29,010 nucleotides of DNA, taken from the NCBI GenBank assembly GCA_003427395.1, contig BFEA01000245.1:1311025-1340034 (forward strand), read 5' to 3'. Source of the stretch: Chara braunii (lineage: Eukaryota > Streptophyta > Charophyceae > Charales > Characeae). The stretch's first letter is position 1; each line of letters opens with the position of its first letter. Below, piece after piece: positions 19,941 through 29,010 of this stretch. Below the pieces are notes generated by a model. That model did not search any database and had not been told where the DNA came from. It saw only the letters and a list, made by a program, of their open reading frames with translations. Made by a program: the position numbers and the translations under genes.

Positions 19941-22039
19941 TCGTCGTCCGCTTTTCTCTTGGCGCCAGGGTTCGGGTGCTTGCCCTCCGCGAAGCAACAA
20001 GATCCTTTGTCAGTTCGCTCGCGCACTTGACACCTTCCTGGTGTTGCAGCCTCACTCGAGCTACCCCGTCCTCATTGTTTCCACCAGTCGTTCGACACTA
20101 CTTCTCCTCCATGACCGTCCTCCTCTCTCTTCCGACTGCCCCCTCTTCGAGCCAGCTGCAGTAGCTAGACGATTCCTCGAAGTAGCTCTGCCAATTTTGC
20201 TCTCTCCTTCGATCCTGCCTTGCCCGTGAGCACAGCGGGTGGTACGAGCAGCGCGCACTCGAACCCCCAAGGTGAGAGCGGCTCCTTTACCGAACGACTT
20301 GGGTTCCACTCTTCGTAGCCACTCCGTAGGTTTCCTTGTCCTCTCTCTCTCTCGCCTCCCGCTTATTTGTGCGCTGGTGTGAGCCCTTGCACTCTAAGTC
20401 CGTGATCTTCCCGGACTCCCCCCCTCACGCTCAGAGGCTCTCTCCCTCTTCCTCTCTGGTTCTTCCTTGCTGCATCCGACTCACTTTCGGGCGGGTGCTC
20501 CGTGATCGGATGCGAATGTGCGTTTGACGAGCAAGCTGAACATCTGTGTGCCTTCCCCCTTTCTTTTCCTTCCTTCTTCTTATATACTCATTGTTCTCCT
20601 CCTAGCTTTCCTAATATCGATCATTCCTTGCCCCTCTTCCTCCAATTATACTTCCTCCCTTACTACCTCTTAATTTTTCTCAGTCTTCCGCCAATATTTT
20701 GCAAAATTTTTAACTCTCCCGCCTGCTTCTGAACTTGTTTCCCAAGTACAAGGTTGTGTGTGTCAGCCTTCCGATCCTCTTAGCCAGTCTGTCCATACTT
20801 TCCCTAGTTTCCTAACCGAAGGCTTTTAGGACACGCCCGCTCCCCTGTGGCGAGTTGCATGTATCTAGACGGATCCTTGATCTTCGTGCCTCCTGCTCAA
20901 ATCGAGGTTGTTCGCCTTCTTGGGAGCTGCATGTATCTGGCGCGATCTCTGATCTTGGTGCTTCCTACCCGAGTCGAGGTTGCTCACCTCCTCCCATCGT
21001 GCGAGCTCGTATCTCGCTTATTCTCAGATCTCAGAGTACGTCGTGTCAGGCCTTGGCTCTCTGTAATCAGTTATCACGAACCGGTCTTGGCCATTTTTCT
21101 CTAACCGCCTCAACTCTTCCTCAACTGCGAGCCTCGTTTTCACCTCATCCCTCGCAGTTGGATTGCTCTGCTTCAGCTTCCCCCCTTTCTCTCAATCCGG
21201 CGCCATACCCGATCTCCGACGATTGAAGCTGCTACCTCGCGCAATTCCGTAGCCCCGCGCTTTGCACCTTATTGTCGCACATTATGCAATGTCTCTTCCT
21301 GCATCCCTACCATGTTTAGCTCACCCTTCTCATTTCACCAGGTGCGGTTTGTTTCTTGCGAGATCCCCTGTTTCTCAGCTACTCTAACTCGATTCTTGAG
21401 CAGGGGTGCAACTGCATTAGGCTGACTGGTTAACTTGGCTGGTTGGCGCAGCCTTCCCTGTATCGTTCGAGGTCTGGTCTCACTGAGAACCGATTGTCAC
21501 GATCGGGCACCCACTCTTCAGAGACAATGCTGCACTGGCTCTTAATTACTTAGTGGTCAGCCGATTACATCTAGTTCCTAGGGGGATTCCAAAAACGCCC
21601 ACCCCTATCAGACCGACCGTATCGACGTCGATTCTTCGTTTATCTCACTTGGGCACATCAATCCGACCCCGGTCCACCTCGTATAGGTTTTGAACATCTC
21701 ATGTCGACCACCATACCATGCCACCTTCGCAAAAGGTTTGCGATCGGGATCGTTTCCATTGCGCTTCGGAGTTGCCTTCTCGTACCCCATCCCTCAAGTT
21801 TTCTGCCCTTTAACCTCAGTGTCAGCATCCCTCACCATTAGCCCCGATAGTTCGTCCGAAAACCCTGATTCTCTGTCTGCATTCAACCTTGCTCGTGACC
21901 ATGGTATAGACCGTCAACTCATCCCGTTAAAAGGTTCACAAGGAGACCCAGAAACTCAGGACCATCCTCCAGCCCCACAATCACATGCAAACATACGTCA
22001 AAACCTGTAGAAACAAAAAAAATTGCGTTTGAAAATTTG
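19941..22039. other. Unassigned GC-moderate, pyrimidine-biased stretch
   Basis: No protein family, RNA gene or element terminus is recognisable over about 2 kb. The frames at 20,855-21,226 and 21,690-22,010 have no motif I know. The one internal structure is the 72-bp duplication listed separately. It lies between a CT-rich block and a gypsy integrase remnant and could be decayed retrotransposon sequence, but nothing readable supports that. Confidence 0.5.
20849..21000. repeat. 72-bp tandem duplication
   Basis: GCATGTATCT at 20,857 and at 20,929 start two collinear copies (…GATCTT(C/G)GTGC…, …CGAGGTTG(T/C)TC…). A third, much weaker partial copy may start near 21,005. Confidence 0.75.
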
Positions 22040-22542
22040 TTTTTTGTTAAAAAAAATATACTTGGCTGGTAGGCTACCATCTGACAACGGACCAAAAACA
22101 TTCCCTGTATCATCAATTGAGACCCCTTGGAAACTGCTGAACCATGGGGACAAGACACGCGGGCCTCCTTTAAGGCTAAGGCAAAAAGGTATGTCGATCT
22201 AATGGATTAGCACGTAAGAGACAAAGGATGACAAAATTAGCCCATGGGAAGAAGGTCCGCAGCTACGAGGCCCAAAATGGGAATGCGGGCCCTCAACTAC
22301 AGTATAAATTGGGGGACCTGGTCCAGCTACGAAAATGTGCATGCAAACGGGAACTCTCTCCCAAGTTCTCTAGTTGTTTTCACGTAGTCGAGCTCGGGTC
22401 TAAGGAGTGGACACCGTACGCATTCCTAAAACAGGCACCAACCATAGCTTCTCCCCTATCGTTCGTCATATCTCCTACCTTCGTCCCCTCCCTCCCCCGA
22501 CTCCCTCGCTTATTCCCCTTTATCCCTCTCCTCTCCCAATGA
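22040..22542 (+). pseudogene. C-terminal integrase fragment of a second gypsy-like element
   Basis: The frame from 22,228 contains LQYKLGDLVQLRK, then ELSPKFSSCFHVVELGSKEW and a proline-rich tail. This matches the post-catalytic C-terminal domain of Ty3/gypsy integrases (K.GD.V.L ... KL.P.F.GP..V......). Upstream, about 22,065-22,225, a different frame (YVDLMD, after a charged stretch) plausibly continues the same domain with a frameshift and a TAG. No catalytic core lies upstream in the window, so it is a 5'-truncated remnant. Relationship to the element at 11.3-18.1 kb is unknown, because that copy breaks before this domain. Confidence 0.65.
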
Positions 22543-22729
22543 AGATTTTGTCCTCCCCTCTTCCTCCTCATCTGATACCTTCTGCTCTCAACCATCGCCA
22601 TAAGTTTCATGCTTGAACTTGTCATCTCCGCCCAGCTCCTTCAACCTCGGCCCACCCTGCGGTTCCGCGAAGTCAATCATCTCCAGGTCAGTCCCGATCT
22701 ACTGCAATTCGCACAGCTGCAGCCATAAT
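22543..22729 (+). other. Pro/Ser-rich tail between integrase fragment and unknown ORF
   Basis: In one frame this reads a Pro/Ser/Ala-rich linker (for example SAHPAVPRSQSSPGQSRSTA) with a single TGA. It may be a natural extension of the integrase C-terminus or the start of the unrecognised region that follows. Confidence 0.35.
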
Positions 22730-24690
22730 GCCTGGTGTGCAGCCGTGGAAGTGACGATCTCCACGGATCGTGGTTCGACGGTGGTTCTGGGGGAAGCCTC
22801 GATGTTTCTTCATTTTTCGCGGCCAGGTCAGAGCGACGTGACGATGGTCATGGTGTTTAGTGGTGATTTGTGCAGCATTGGTCCTCAACGGCACGGTGAC
22901 GCCATTACAAGTCTGTCCGAGTGGGGGAGAGAACTAGTGGTGGATTGGCGGCAGCGGCTCGCTAGGTCTGGAGACCAAGTGGTGGGAACGGAGTGCATTG
23001 ACACCTTCTCGTTGTGATATACTCTCACAGATCCACCAGCCCCGCCGCTTCCCTCTCTTCGTTCACATTAAACTTCTCGTCGATGAATCGTCTCTCTACC
23101 TTCTCCCTTCCCTCCAACCTTCCAACTCTCCAGCTGTCTTGAGTCGATCCACTCCTCTTATTGGAGATACGCCAAATCGCCATTCCTCCATTTCGTAGTT
23201 TGTACCTCCGTGACTGGATGGGATTGGCGGCTATGAGTCTCTGCCTCCTCTTTGTAAAGACAAATTGGGCACGATATTACGATAACCGGGAGTTGGAGCT
23301 TCTAGACGAACTCTCGTTACTTCTAGCGAAGGTGTGGCCGATTGATACGACTGGGGTGCTAGCGGGGTTGTTGTTTGGTGAAGTGCCCAAGCCTGGGAGA
23401 GTGACCATCACCAACGAGATCTTGGTCTTTCTGGCATAGGTCGTTAACGACCTGCCAACGAGTATCATATCCTTCAATCCTAGTGATCTAGGTCAGAATT
23501 AACTTGTAATGTTGGAGCGGACGTTGATGCCCTTATTTATTTTGACCGGTTGCACGGAGAACGTCGGTCTCTTATTGCGAGGGCACAACCCGACCGAGTG
23601 GAGGTTTCTGAATTTGAATGATGTCTCCCCCTACTACTCCCATCGCCCCAACTTCTGGGAGGATCATAGAGATAACGGGGATATACCATCAGATGACGAT
23701 TCAGAGAGCAAAACCCTTCTCGGGCAGCAGCAAGAAGAAGAAGAGGAAGCGGAGGTTGAGTCCACCTTTGAGGAAGAAGACGACGATGAAGAAGAAGAAG
23801 AAGCAGAGAATGAGACAAAGGAGGAACCTGATGCAAAGTTGTCGCCAGGTTGGCGCTTCATCACCCCAGGCGATTCCGCGCGGAACCTTGAGGAGCCTAA
23901 GGACGTGACCAGTCGTCACGATGATGGAGGACCCTCCCGCTGCCGCCGCCAATCTCGCTCGCCATCTCCCTCCTTCGCCCCCTCCACGATTCGTCCCCGT
24001 CCTCCTCTAACTTGAGTGCTCCGTCCTCGTCCCGTTTTTCGACGCCCTCTTGATTTCCTCTTTTTCACTCCCCTCCCCCATCTTGAGTTCCCCGTCGACT
24101 ATCACATCTTTCCTGGCCAGCTCTTCTACCGACACTGTGTCGCGTGTCTGTTGTGCGAAGTCCACTCTAAAAAAAAATCTCGTCTTTTCCCTCAACATCC
24201 TCCTCTTCAGCGTTGCATGGAGGCAATACAACCACATGGAGTTGCATTGCATCGTCTCCGAGACCTTCCCCGACGTGGAAGATTACGAGTCTCTGCGAGA
24301 CATTACCATGCGCACGCTCCCCACTCTGTATGTCGAATATCTCGCTTCCCTAACCCGACCCAATCATCGATTCCCCCACGCCCATCTCATCACTTACCTC
24401 GCCGAACTCGGCGAAGAAGCTCTTGATTACTTGTCCCCGCTTATCCCCAACTTCCTAACCCTCCCCTTCTCGTTACCTACAATCGGGCGGCGCACCAATG
24501 ACCCGGCTAATTGCTTCTAGATGATTCCAACTGGAAGACAACTGCGGTGGAGGGACACCGACCAATAAGGCGCGATAACAAGCTTCGCGAGGATATTGCA
24601 ATTGAAGTTTGTGCCAACCTGCGCCTTCTCTTGATCGATGTCTTGACACTCCGCTCCTCGCTCTCTCCCTCCCTTGCCTGTTGATACGCT
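22730..24690 (+). pseudogene. Unrecognised, frameshifted protein-like region (acidic and RS-rich)
   Basis: I do not recognise this family. Consecutive readable blocks change frame. Block 1, 22,736-23,017: VEVTISTDRGSTVVLGEASM to WGRELVVDWRQRLARSGDQV. Block 2, 22,998-23,150: short, hydrophobic. Block 3, 23,185-23,508: YYDNRELELLDELSLLLAKV and GRVTITNEILVFLA, stops TAG 23,437 and TAA 23,500. Block 4, same frame, 23,509-24,015: TEWRFLNLNDVSPYYSH, an acidic run (about 23,728-23,835) and SRSPSPS (about 23,953). Block 5, 24,220-24,520: SETFPDVEDYESLRDITMRT and HLITYLAELGEEALDYLSPL. Block 6, 24,520-24,690: RRDNKLREDIAIEVCANLRL. Mixed hydrophobic/charged composition and long blocks in one direction argue for a decayed coding sequence. 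It follows an integrase remnant directly and may be an extra ORF of that element, or an unrelated gene with introns I cannot define. Confidence 0.45.
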
Positions 24691-26006
24691 AGGTTTGTCA
24701 TTCATCACTCAGTTCATCCCTTCTTATACAGCGACGACATCTTCATGCAATTAGGAGATCGCACAGTTTTGGAACACCCTGAACGCCACATATATGATGA
24801 ACTACTTCCCGTACCTGAACTATCTTTCGTAGTCCCCAAATTTTGTTGAACTATCCCCCCCCCCCCAACCTCTCTCTTTTTGCTTTATTCTCGAGGCATG
24901 AAGTTGTCGGCCAATCAGACCCTCCCGAATCCAAGTCGACATTTCCTTTTCTTTTCCTTTTGGAATTCATGCATTTACGTAGAATTGCGCACGCCTTAGA
25001 GAGCACGTTGAGAATTTTCATTCATCGGTTGGGAATTCTGGGATTTACGGGCATCTTTTTCGTTGACATGTCATTTCTTGCATCGAGAATTTCCCATACC
25101 CACCCTTCAAAGATCAATGATTTTTCAGTACGCAGCTGGATAGACGTAGGATTTTTGCTCACTCAAACCGGTGCGCTTGTATAACATTTGAATCTCATAT
25201 TCTTGAAATAGTTTTGAGAAGGAACGCAACTATTTTGAGGTCTTCTTATTTCCCAATCACTAGCGAGGTACCTACAAGCTTCCCCCTGCGCCCTCCCTTG
25301 CTATCGCCTATGCCATCTTCCCTGTCCTCTTCTTTGTGCCTTCTTCCCTTCGTTTGTAACCGTTTTTTATCCCCTCCCTCCTTCTGGTGCTTCATCCTCA
25401 CTCCTTCTCGGTTGAATCTTGCACCCGTTGCGTGCTATTTTTCACACTCTTCTTCTTCCCACCTACCTCCCGATACCGGAACTCCCTACCAATCACACCC
25501 ACGGTGTTTGAAGCCATTGATCAACGTCGTGTAAGGAGAAAACTCCTCCCCGCACGAAGTAATCTTATTGGTTGTGCAAAGAGTCCACGGGATCGATATG
25601 GCGTTTCACGGGCGATCATCTCGAGCTCCGTCTTCACTCTTTTCAATCCTTATCCCATGCTTCTTCTTCTGCAGCCCTTCTGCTTGCAACTATAAAAAAA
25701 TTGTAAGCGCTTTCGAAAAGCTCTCTCTTAACCCATCTGCCAACTTCCGGGAAGTCGTGGCTAGGTGATGGGAAAACACGACGGCTCGAAAAGTCTTGAC
25801 GAGCTAACAGTGGTTCCGCAAGGCTGACTACGAGGTGGCCACAGTGAACTGCGGGATCTGGGCAAGTCGATGTAGAAGCTGAGTTGGCGGGTTGACGATC
25901 GCTGTGGTGTGGTGCTTGGTATGTGGTGGTCGGTACCTCCAGTATCAGGGTATGGAAACGTGCTTATGATTGAGAGGTTATATGGTCTGGGGCCATAGTC
26001 AGAGAG
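24691..26006. other. Unassigned sequence before LTR-A copy 2
   Basis: Contains a C run at 24,855-24,866 and several frames of 60-113 codons with no motif I recognise (24,843-25,184; 25,214-25,534; 25,387-25,695). Nothing here supports a gene. Confidence 0.5.
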
Positions 26007-26175
26007 TGAAAGGCTTGTGCATCTGTGCTCTTTGATCCTTCCTCTTATTTTTTTGGAAGGTTAAGTTCACGGCAGATTGTCGGTTGCAGTCCCCTTATCA
26101 ATTTTGTGTGTTTACTACTCTTTGTCTTTACTCTCCTTCCCCTATCAAGCTGAGCTATATCTCCGACGCTATCTT

Positions 26176-26270
<95 letters not shown>

Positions 26271-27176
26271 CCTTTTTGTTTGGTATTTCCGTCATGAATG
26301 GTTGAATGCTTTGGCAAAGTTTCTACGAGTTCCTCAGGTTTTGGCTTGATCACCCCATTAAGTTTAATTGGATCCCGCGAGGACGGGTATCGTTGAATTT
26401 GAGAGGCCGCAAGCTTGAGCGATCTTGCCCCACACCTCTCCATTTCCGTGCTACCAAGCGCCTGATGATGCATGATAAATTCTTGTTTTTATATGGGAAT
26501 AAAATAAATTAATTTAAGCTGATCATTCTCTCCATTGGATTAGATGAGATGATGATTAGAAACTCATGCATGTTGTGGTGTTTGCTTATTTTCGTGATTG
26601 GGTAACAGACTAATTAGGTGGGCGCAATCTGGTTTTTACTCGTGCCATGTGGACCAAACATTCCGATTCGACCGGATAACGACTTTCCGCACCCCCATCT
26701 CGGTCCTTTCCCTATAACGAGGAAAGGACATGTGTACTTCCCACCAGAGACGAGGTGTTCCGGATTTGTAGGCGCTGGTTTTATCATTGTTGACACTCAC
26801 TTTTCCCGGTATTCGTTGTTGTCGCCCTTTAATGAGTTGATTGTCATCCCGTGGACGGCAGTGGCACCCCATTGGCCCAACACTCTGTGCAACGAATGTC
26901 GCCGCACAAAGCGCTACTCGAAAAGGGGGTTCCACTGGAGGACACGTGGCGAAGACGAACATAAGGAACGAGGGACCAGGTTGAGGCCCTCCACGTCGGA
27001 CTCTAATCTTTGGAACGAACAATGTCGGGATCTGATTCGAAAACAGAATCCCATGTGCGTTCCTTCGCCCTTTCAGTCTAAGAGACGGTCGGTATCCCGC
27101 TTGAGAGTACACAGCTACTTTTTGGATTAAATGGATGTTTGAAAACAATGCGCGCTTGTTTCCTTCCCGCGTGACA
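26007..27176 (+). mobile_element. LTR-like repeat, family A, copy 2
   Basis: About 1.17 kb, same orientation as 431-1559. Shared landmarks include TTTTGGAA(A/G)GTTA(T/A)GTTCACG at the left, the CT tract (about 26,176-26,270), TGAATGGTTGAATGCTTT, CCTGATGATGCATGATAAAT, GGTTTTTACTCGTGCCATGT and GCAGTGGCACCCCATTGGCC. It ends GCGTGACA at 27,176. A 50-base deletion relative to copy 1 fuses two frames into a 170-codon frame (26,618-27,130) and a minus-strand frame of equal length. This is followed directly by the leader segment also seen upstream of gag at 11.3 kb, so this copy looks like a 5' LTR. Confidence 0.6.
26176..26270. repeat. (CT)n microsatellite inside LTR-A copy 2
   Basis: About 95 bases of CT with short T or C interruptions, in the same position as the 37-base tract of copy 1. 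Confidence 0.97.
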
Positions 27177-27180
27177 GAGA

Positions 27181-27342
27181 CCCGTTCTCGTTAAAACCGG
27201 GACCACCCAGGGGACTTCAGTTCCCTCTTAGTTCCTACACTTAATTTCCAAAAATCCTTGGCACACCCCATTTCACTGTCTTTCAGGGCCTTTTCCGCAC
27301 AACACACAACTCCAACCAAAAGATAGGACAGGGCGTGAGGTT
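27181..27342 (+). other. Retrotransposon leader segment (copy after LTR-A)
   Basis: Homologous to 11,295-11,420, with an extra ~40 bases in the middle. It starts CCCGTTCTCGTTAAAACCGG and ends AGATAGGACAGGGCGTGAGG before diverging. Its position immediately after an LTR-like end supports a 5' leader. Confidence 0.6.
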
Positions 27343-27712
27343 AGAGCGTCACATCCTCCCCCTCTACCCTCCCCACCCCCTACCCCCTCTCCACCAACCT
27401 CCTCATCTTGTGCACGGAGGCCATGAATGGAACACTCTTCATGGGTAAGGCAAGTGGTCGCGACTCAAAAGACTTCGAAGACTTTGGGGATGCAGAAGTG
27501 ACCAGCAAAATGGACACGGAGCACCGAGCTTCCCCCCCCCCCCAAATGACCCAGGAACTTCCAGATGAACAACAGAAACTGGAAGTCGGTCAGTTCAATC
27601 AGTTGAAGTCCAAATAGCATCAACAAAGAATGGGTTTAAGACTTGGGCGACGAGTAACTCTAACTAGGATACCAGTGAATACACATTTAGAGCAAGTGAG
27701 GAAGTGGGCCGG
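27343..27712 (+). pseudogene. Possible gag-region remnant after LTR-A copy 2
   Basis: After a C/T-rich stretch (27,353-27,406) a 69-codon frame (27,408-27,617) encodes a hydrophilic peptide including TQELPDEQQKLEVGQFNQLK, then TAG. The adjoining frame reads LGRRVTLTRIPVNTHLEQVR until the LTR-B copy 3 boundary at 27,713. Hydrophilic, Gln/Glu-rich sequence is common at Gag N-termini, and the position after the leader suggests this, but no gag motif is visible. Confidence 0.3.
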
Positions 27713-28955
27713 TGTCGGGACCGGTGGGTCCCGAGATAAGTCTTGCCCATCGAGAGGCGGTATACCACAGAATTGTGCACGAAAGAGAAAACTGGAGGCA
27801 AGAAGGATGGAGAATGTTAAAGTACTGGCGCTGGGGGACAGGGAGGTTGCCCAGGTTGTCGGAACCACGGGACCAAAGAAGGATTAGCGGAAAGGCGAGA
27901 AGCAAGAGACGGCAAGAAGACAGTGGAGGCAGCCGTTCCCCCGAAGAGGAGGACCGCCGAAAAAAGTAATGCCATGAGGGGCGCGCCGCAAGGGGGAAGA
28001 AGGGGAAGATGAACAGTAAGAGAGGTGTCGGCGCGTGAAGTCGTTGACCGGGCCAAGAGGGCCGTCGGGGTGCAACGTCAAGAAGGCCAAGGGGCCACGG
28101 GCCAAGTAAGAACCCGCGTCCGGGGAGAACGGCGCACGGGACATGAGAAGGACAAAGGGAAGGAGGCCGCCATAAGGCAAAAAAATGATAAGGTATCGGT
28201 AACCACCGGTGGGACAAAGTGTCAGGGACCACCGGCGGGACAAAGTGTCGGCGACCACCAACGGGACAAGTATCGGCGGGACCACCAGCGGGACAAGCAC
28301 CGACGGGACAAGCTCCGGCGGGACAAGCACCGGCGGAACCATCAACGGGACAAGTATCGGCGGGACCACCAACGGAACGAGTACTGGCGGAACCAGTAAT
28401 GGGACTAGTGGCGGGGACTAGTGAAGTCCCAAAGAAAAATTGTGGCACAACGAGAGGTGTAAATAATTAAAGCACGCTGCACCGTCAAGATCATCTTGAC
28501 GACCAAGAATATTAGCACCACTAGTATAAGCGCTAGCGGGGGCAAATGGGAAGGCCAAAAGAAAAAGAAAAAGCAAAGAAAACATGTGGGGGAGACATGG
28601 GAGCAATCCACAAAATCTCGGATTGACCTCCCACGATAAAATGTAGTAAAAAAGAACTCCATGTGAAAAATAGGCCTCTAGGAGAAAATCGGAGTATGAG
28701 AGCCTACCGTTTGGAAGGGATAGGGGCAAACGGAGCCCCTCATGGGTATAGAAAGGCCACAAGTGCAGTCCGAGAAATAACGGACAGACCCTTGAGCATG
28801 GGAGGGGCCAAAACTAAGAGGAAGAACCAAGAAAGAGCCTTAACGGCTAGTTGACACGTGGTATGCAAAAGGGAAAAGAAAAAAAAATAAAAAATGATAG
28901 GTGCGAGGGAATGAGTGAGCTGGTCGTTAGTAGGGACTGACACGTAGGGACTGAC
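27713..28955 (-). mobile_element. LTR-like repeat, family B, copy 3 (minus strand)
   Basis: On the plus strand it starts TGTCGGGACCGGTGGGTCCC. Read from the minus strand it ends exactly like LTR-B copy 2 (…GGTCCCGACA) and begins near TGTCAGTCCCTAC like copy 1. Shared interior landmarks on the minus strand include CGGTCCTCCT near the 3' part, a TCGTGCACA word, and the TCCGTTATTTCTCGGACTGC dyad (28,763-28,782). About 700 bases present in copy 2 (roughly 9,850-10,800 there) are absent, and a G/C-rich minisatellite is expanded. It interrupts the LTR-A element at 27,713. The second insertion boundary lies at or beyond the window edge, so no target duplication can be checked. Frames on both strands are not credible genes. 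Confidence 0.6.
28195..28434. repeat. 15/12-bp alternating minisatellite in LTR-B copy 3
   Basis: Units such as GGGACAAGTATCGGC (15) and GGGACCACCAGC (12) alternate or repeat, including GGGACAAGCACCGAC, GGGACAAGCTCCGGC and GGGACAAGCACCGGC in succession. All units are multiples of three, so several frames stay open (Gly/Thr/Ser-rich on plus, Val/Pro/Leu-rich on minus). LTR-B copy 2 has only a vestige of it at about 9,780-9,850. Confidence 0.9.
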
Positions 28956-29010
28956 AAGTCCCTACCGTCCAAGAAAATAGAAGGAAAAGGAAAAAAAAAA
29001 AGAAAAAAAA
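28956..29010. other. A-rich sequence at the window edge
   Basis: Purine-rich, ending in A runs. It lies just outside the start of LTR-B copy 3, in a position comparable to the poly-T before copy 2. Confidence 0.6.

Noticed and set aside
19500-20055. Long Arg/Glu-repeat and Ser/Leu-repeat ORFs on both strands
   Set aside because: They are translations of CT/GA simple sequence.
23618-23908. Lys/Arg-rich ORF overlapping the acidic frame
   Set aside because: It is the shadow of the GAA/GAG-rich acidic stretch in another frame; the acidic frame fits the neighbouring block better.
26618-27130. 170-codon ORF in LTR-A copy 2, with a 123-codon similar frame in copy 1 (1131-1499) and no indels between them
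   Set aside because: Of about 53 base differences in ~370 bases, roughly 28 codons change amino acid, as expected without purifying selection. The longer frame in copy 2 arises only from a 50-base deletion, and a minus-strand frame of the same length is open too.
431-27176. LTR-A copies 1 and 2 as the two LTRs of a single 26.7-kb nested element
   Set aside because: Copy 2 is followed by a 5' leader and possible gag sequence, so it looks like a 5' LTR. The copies also differ by about 14% plus a 50-base indel.
28209-28470. Gly/Thr/Ser-rich secreted-like repeat protein
   Set aside because: It is produced by the 15/12-bp minisatellite inside LTR-B copy 3; all frames are open for the same reason.

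Overview
The window looks like repeat-dominated nuclear DNA of a large-genome eukaryote. It has long (CT)n, (GA)n, poly-A/T and GAT arrays, several tandem satellites, nested LTR-retrotransposon remains, an assembly gap (85 N), and no intact host gene that I can defend. A plant or alga is the most natural guess because of the Ty3/gypsy-type elements with long LTRs and decay dominated by C:G to T:A changes, but nothing in the window fixes the lineage. Many open frames here are by-products of repeats whose period is a multiple of three, or of CT tracts, and are not genes.

Layout, left to right. 1-430: degenerate GAT/ATG microsatellite. 431-1559: an LTR-like repeat, here called LTR-A copy 1, with an internal (CT)n. 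2150-3394: a 54-bp minisatellite, about 23 units. 4175-6490: a ~172-bp satellite, about 13 units, each made of two related half-units. 6491-7950: purine-rich and unassigned sequence with one striking dyad. 7953-9150 and 9212-11295: two head-to-tail copies of a second LTR-like repeat, LTR-B. 11295-18131: the internal region of a decayed Ty3/gypsy retrotransposon in the order gag, zinc knuckle, protease, reverse transcriptase, RNase H, integrase. It is split between RNase H and integrase by a palindromic repeat block (about 15,745-16,980) containing the N gap. 18,175-19,130: short direct repeats, then a CCGGAT-rich, possibly hAT-like non-autonomous element. 19,260-22,040: CT-rich DNA with no recognisable gene. 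22,040-22,542: the C-terminal integrase piece of a second gypsy-like element, followed at 22,730-24,690 by a frameshifted, unrecognised protein-like region with an acidic stretch and an RS-rich tail. 26,007-27,176: LTR-A copy 2, followed by the same short leader sequence seen after LTR-B. 27,713-28,955: LTR-B copy 3 on the minus strand, carrying an expanded in-phase minisatellite.

These parts do not form a working system. The most informative observations are: the gypsy element has the hallmark residue of protease, reverse transcriptase and integrase each altered by what looks like a G-to-A change; one leader sequence follows two different LTRs; LTR-B is studded with dyads built on TCTCGGAC; the ~172-bp satellite has a dimeric structure; and the frameshifted region downstream of the second integrase piece matches no family I recognise.
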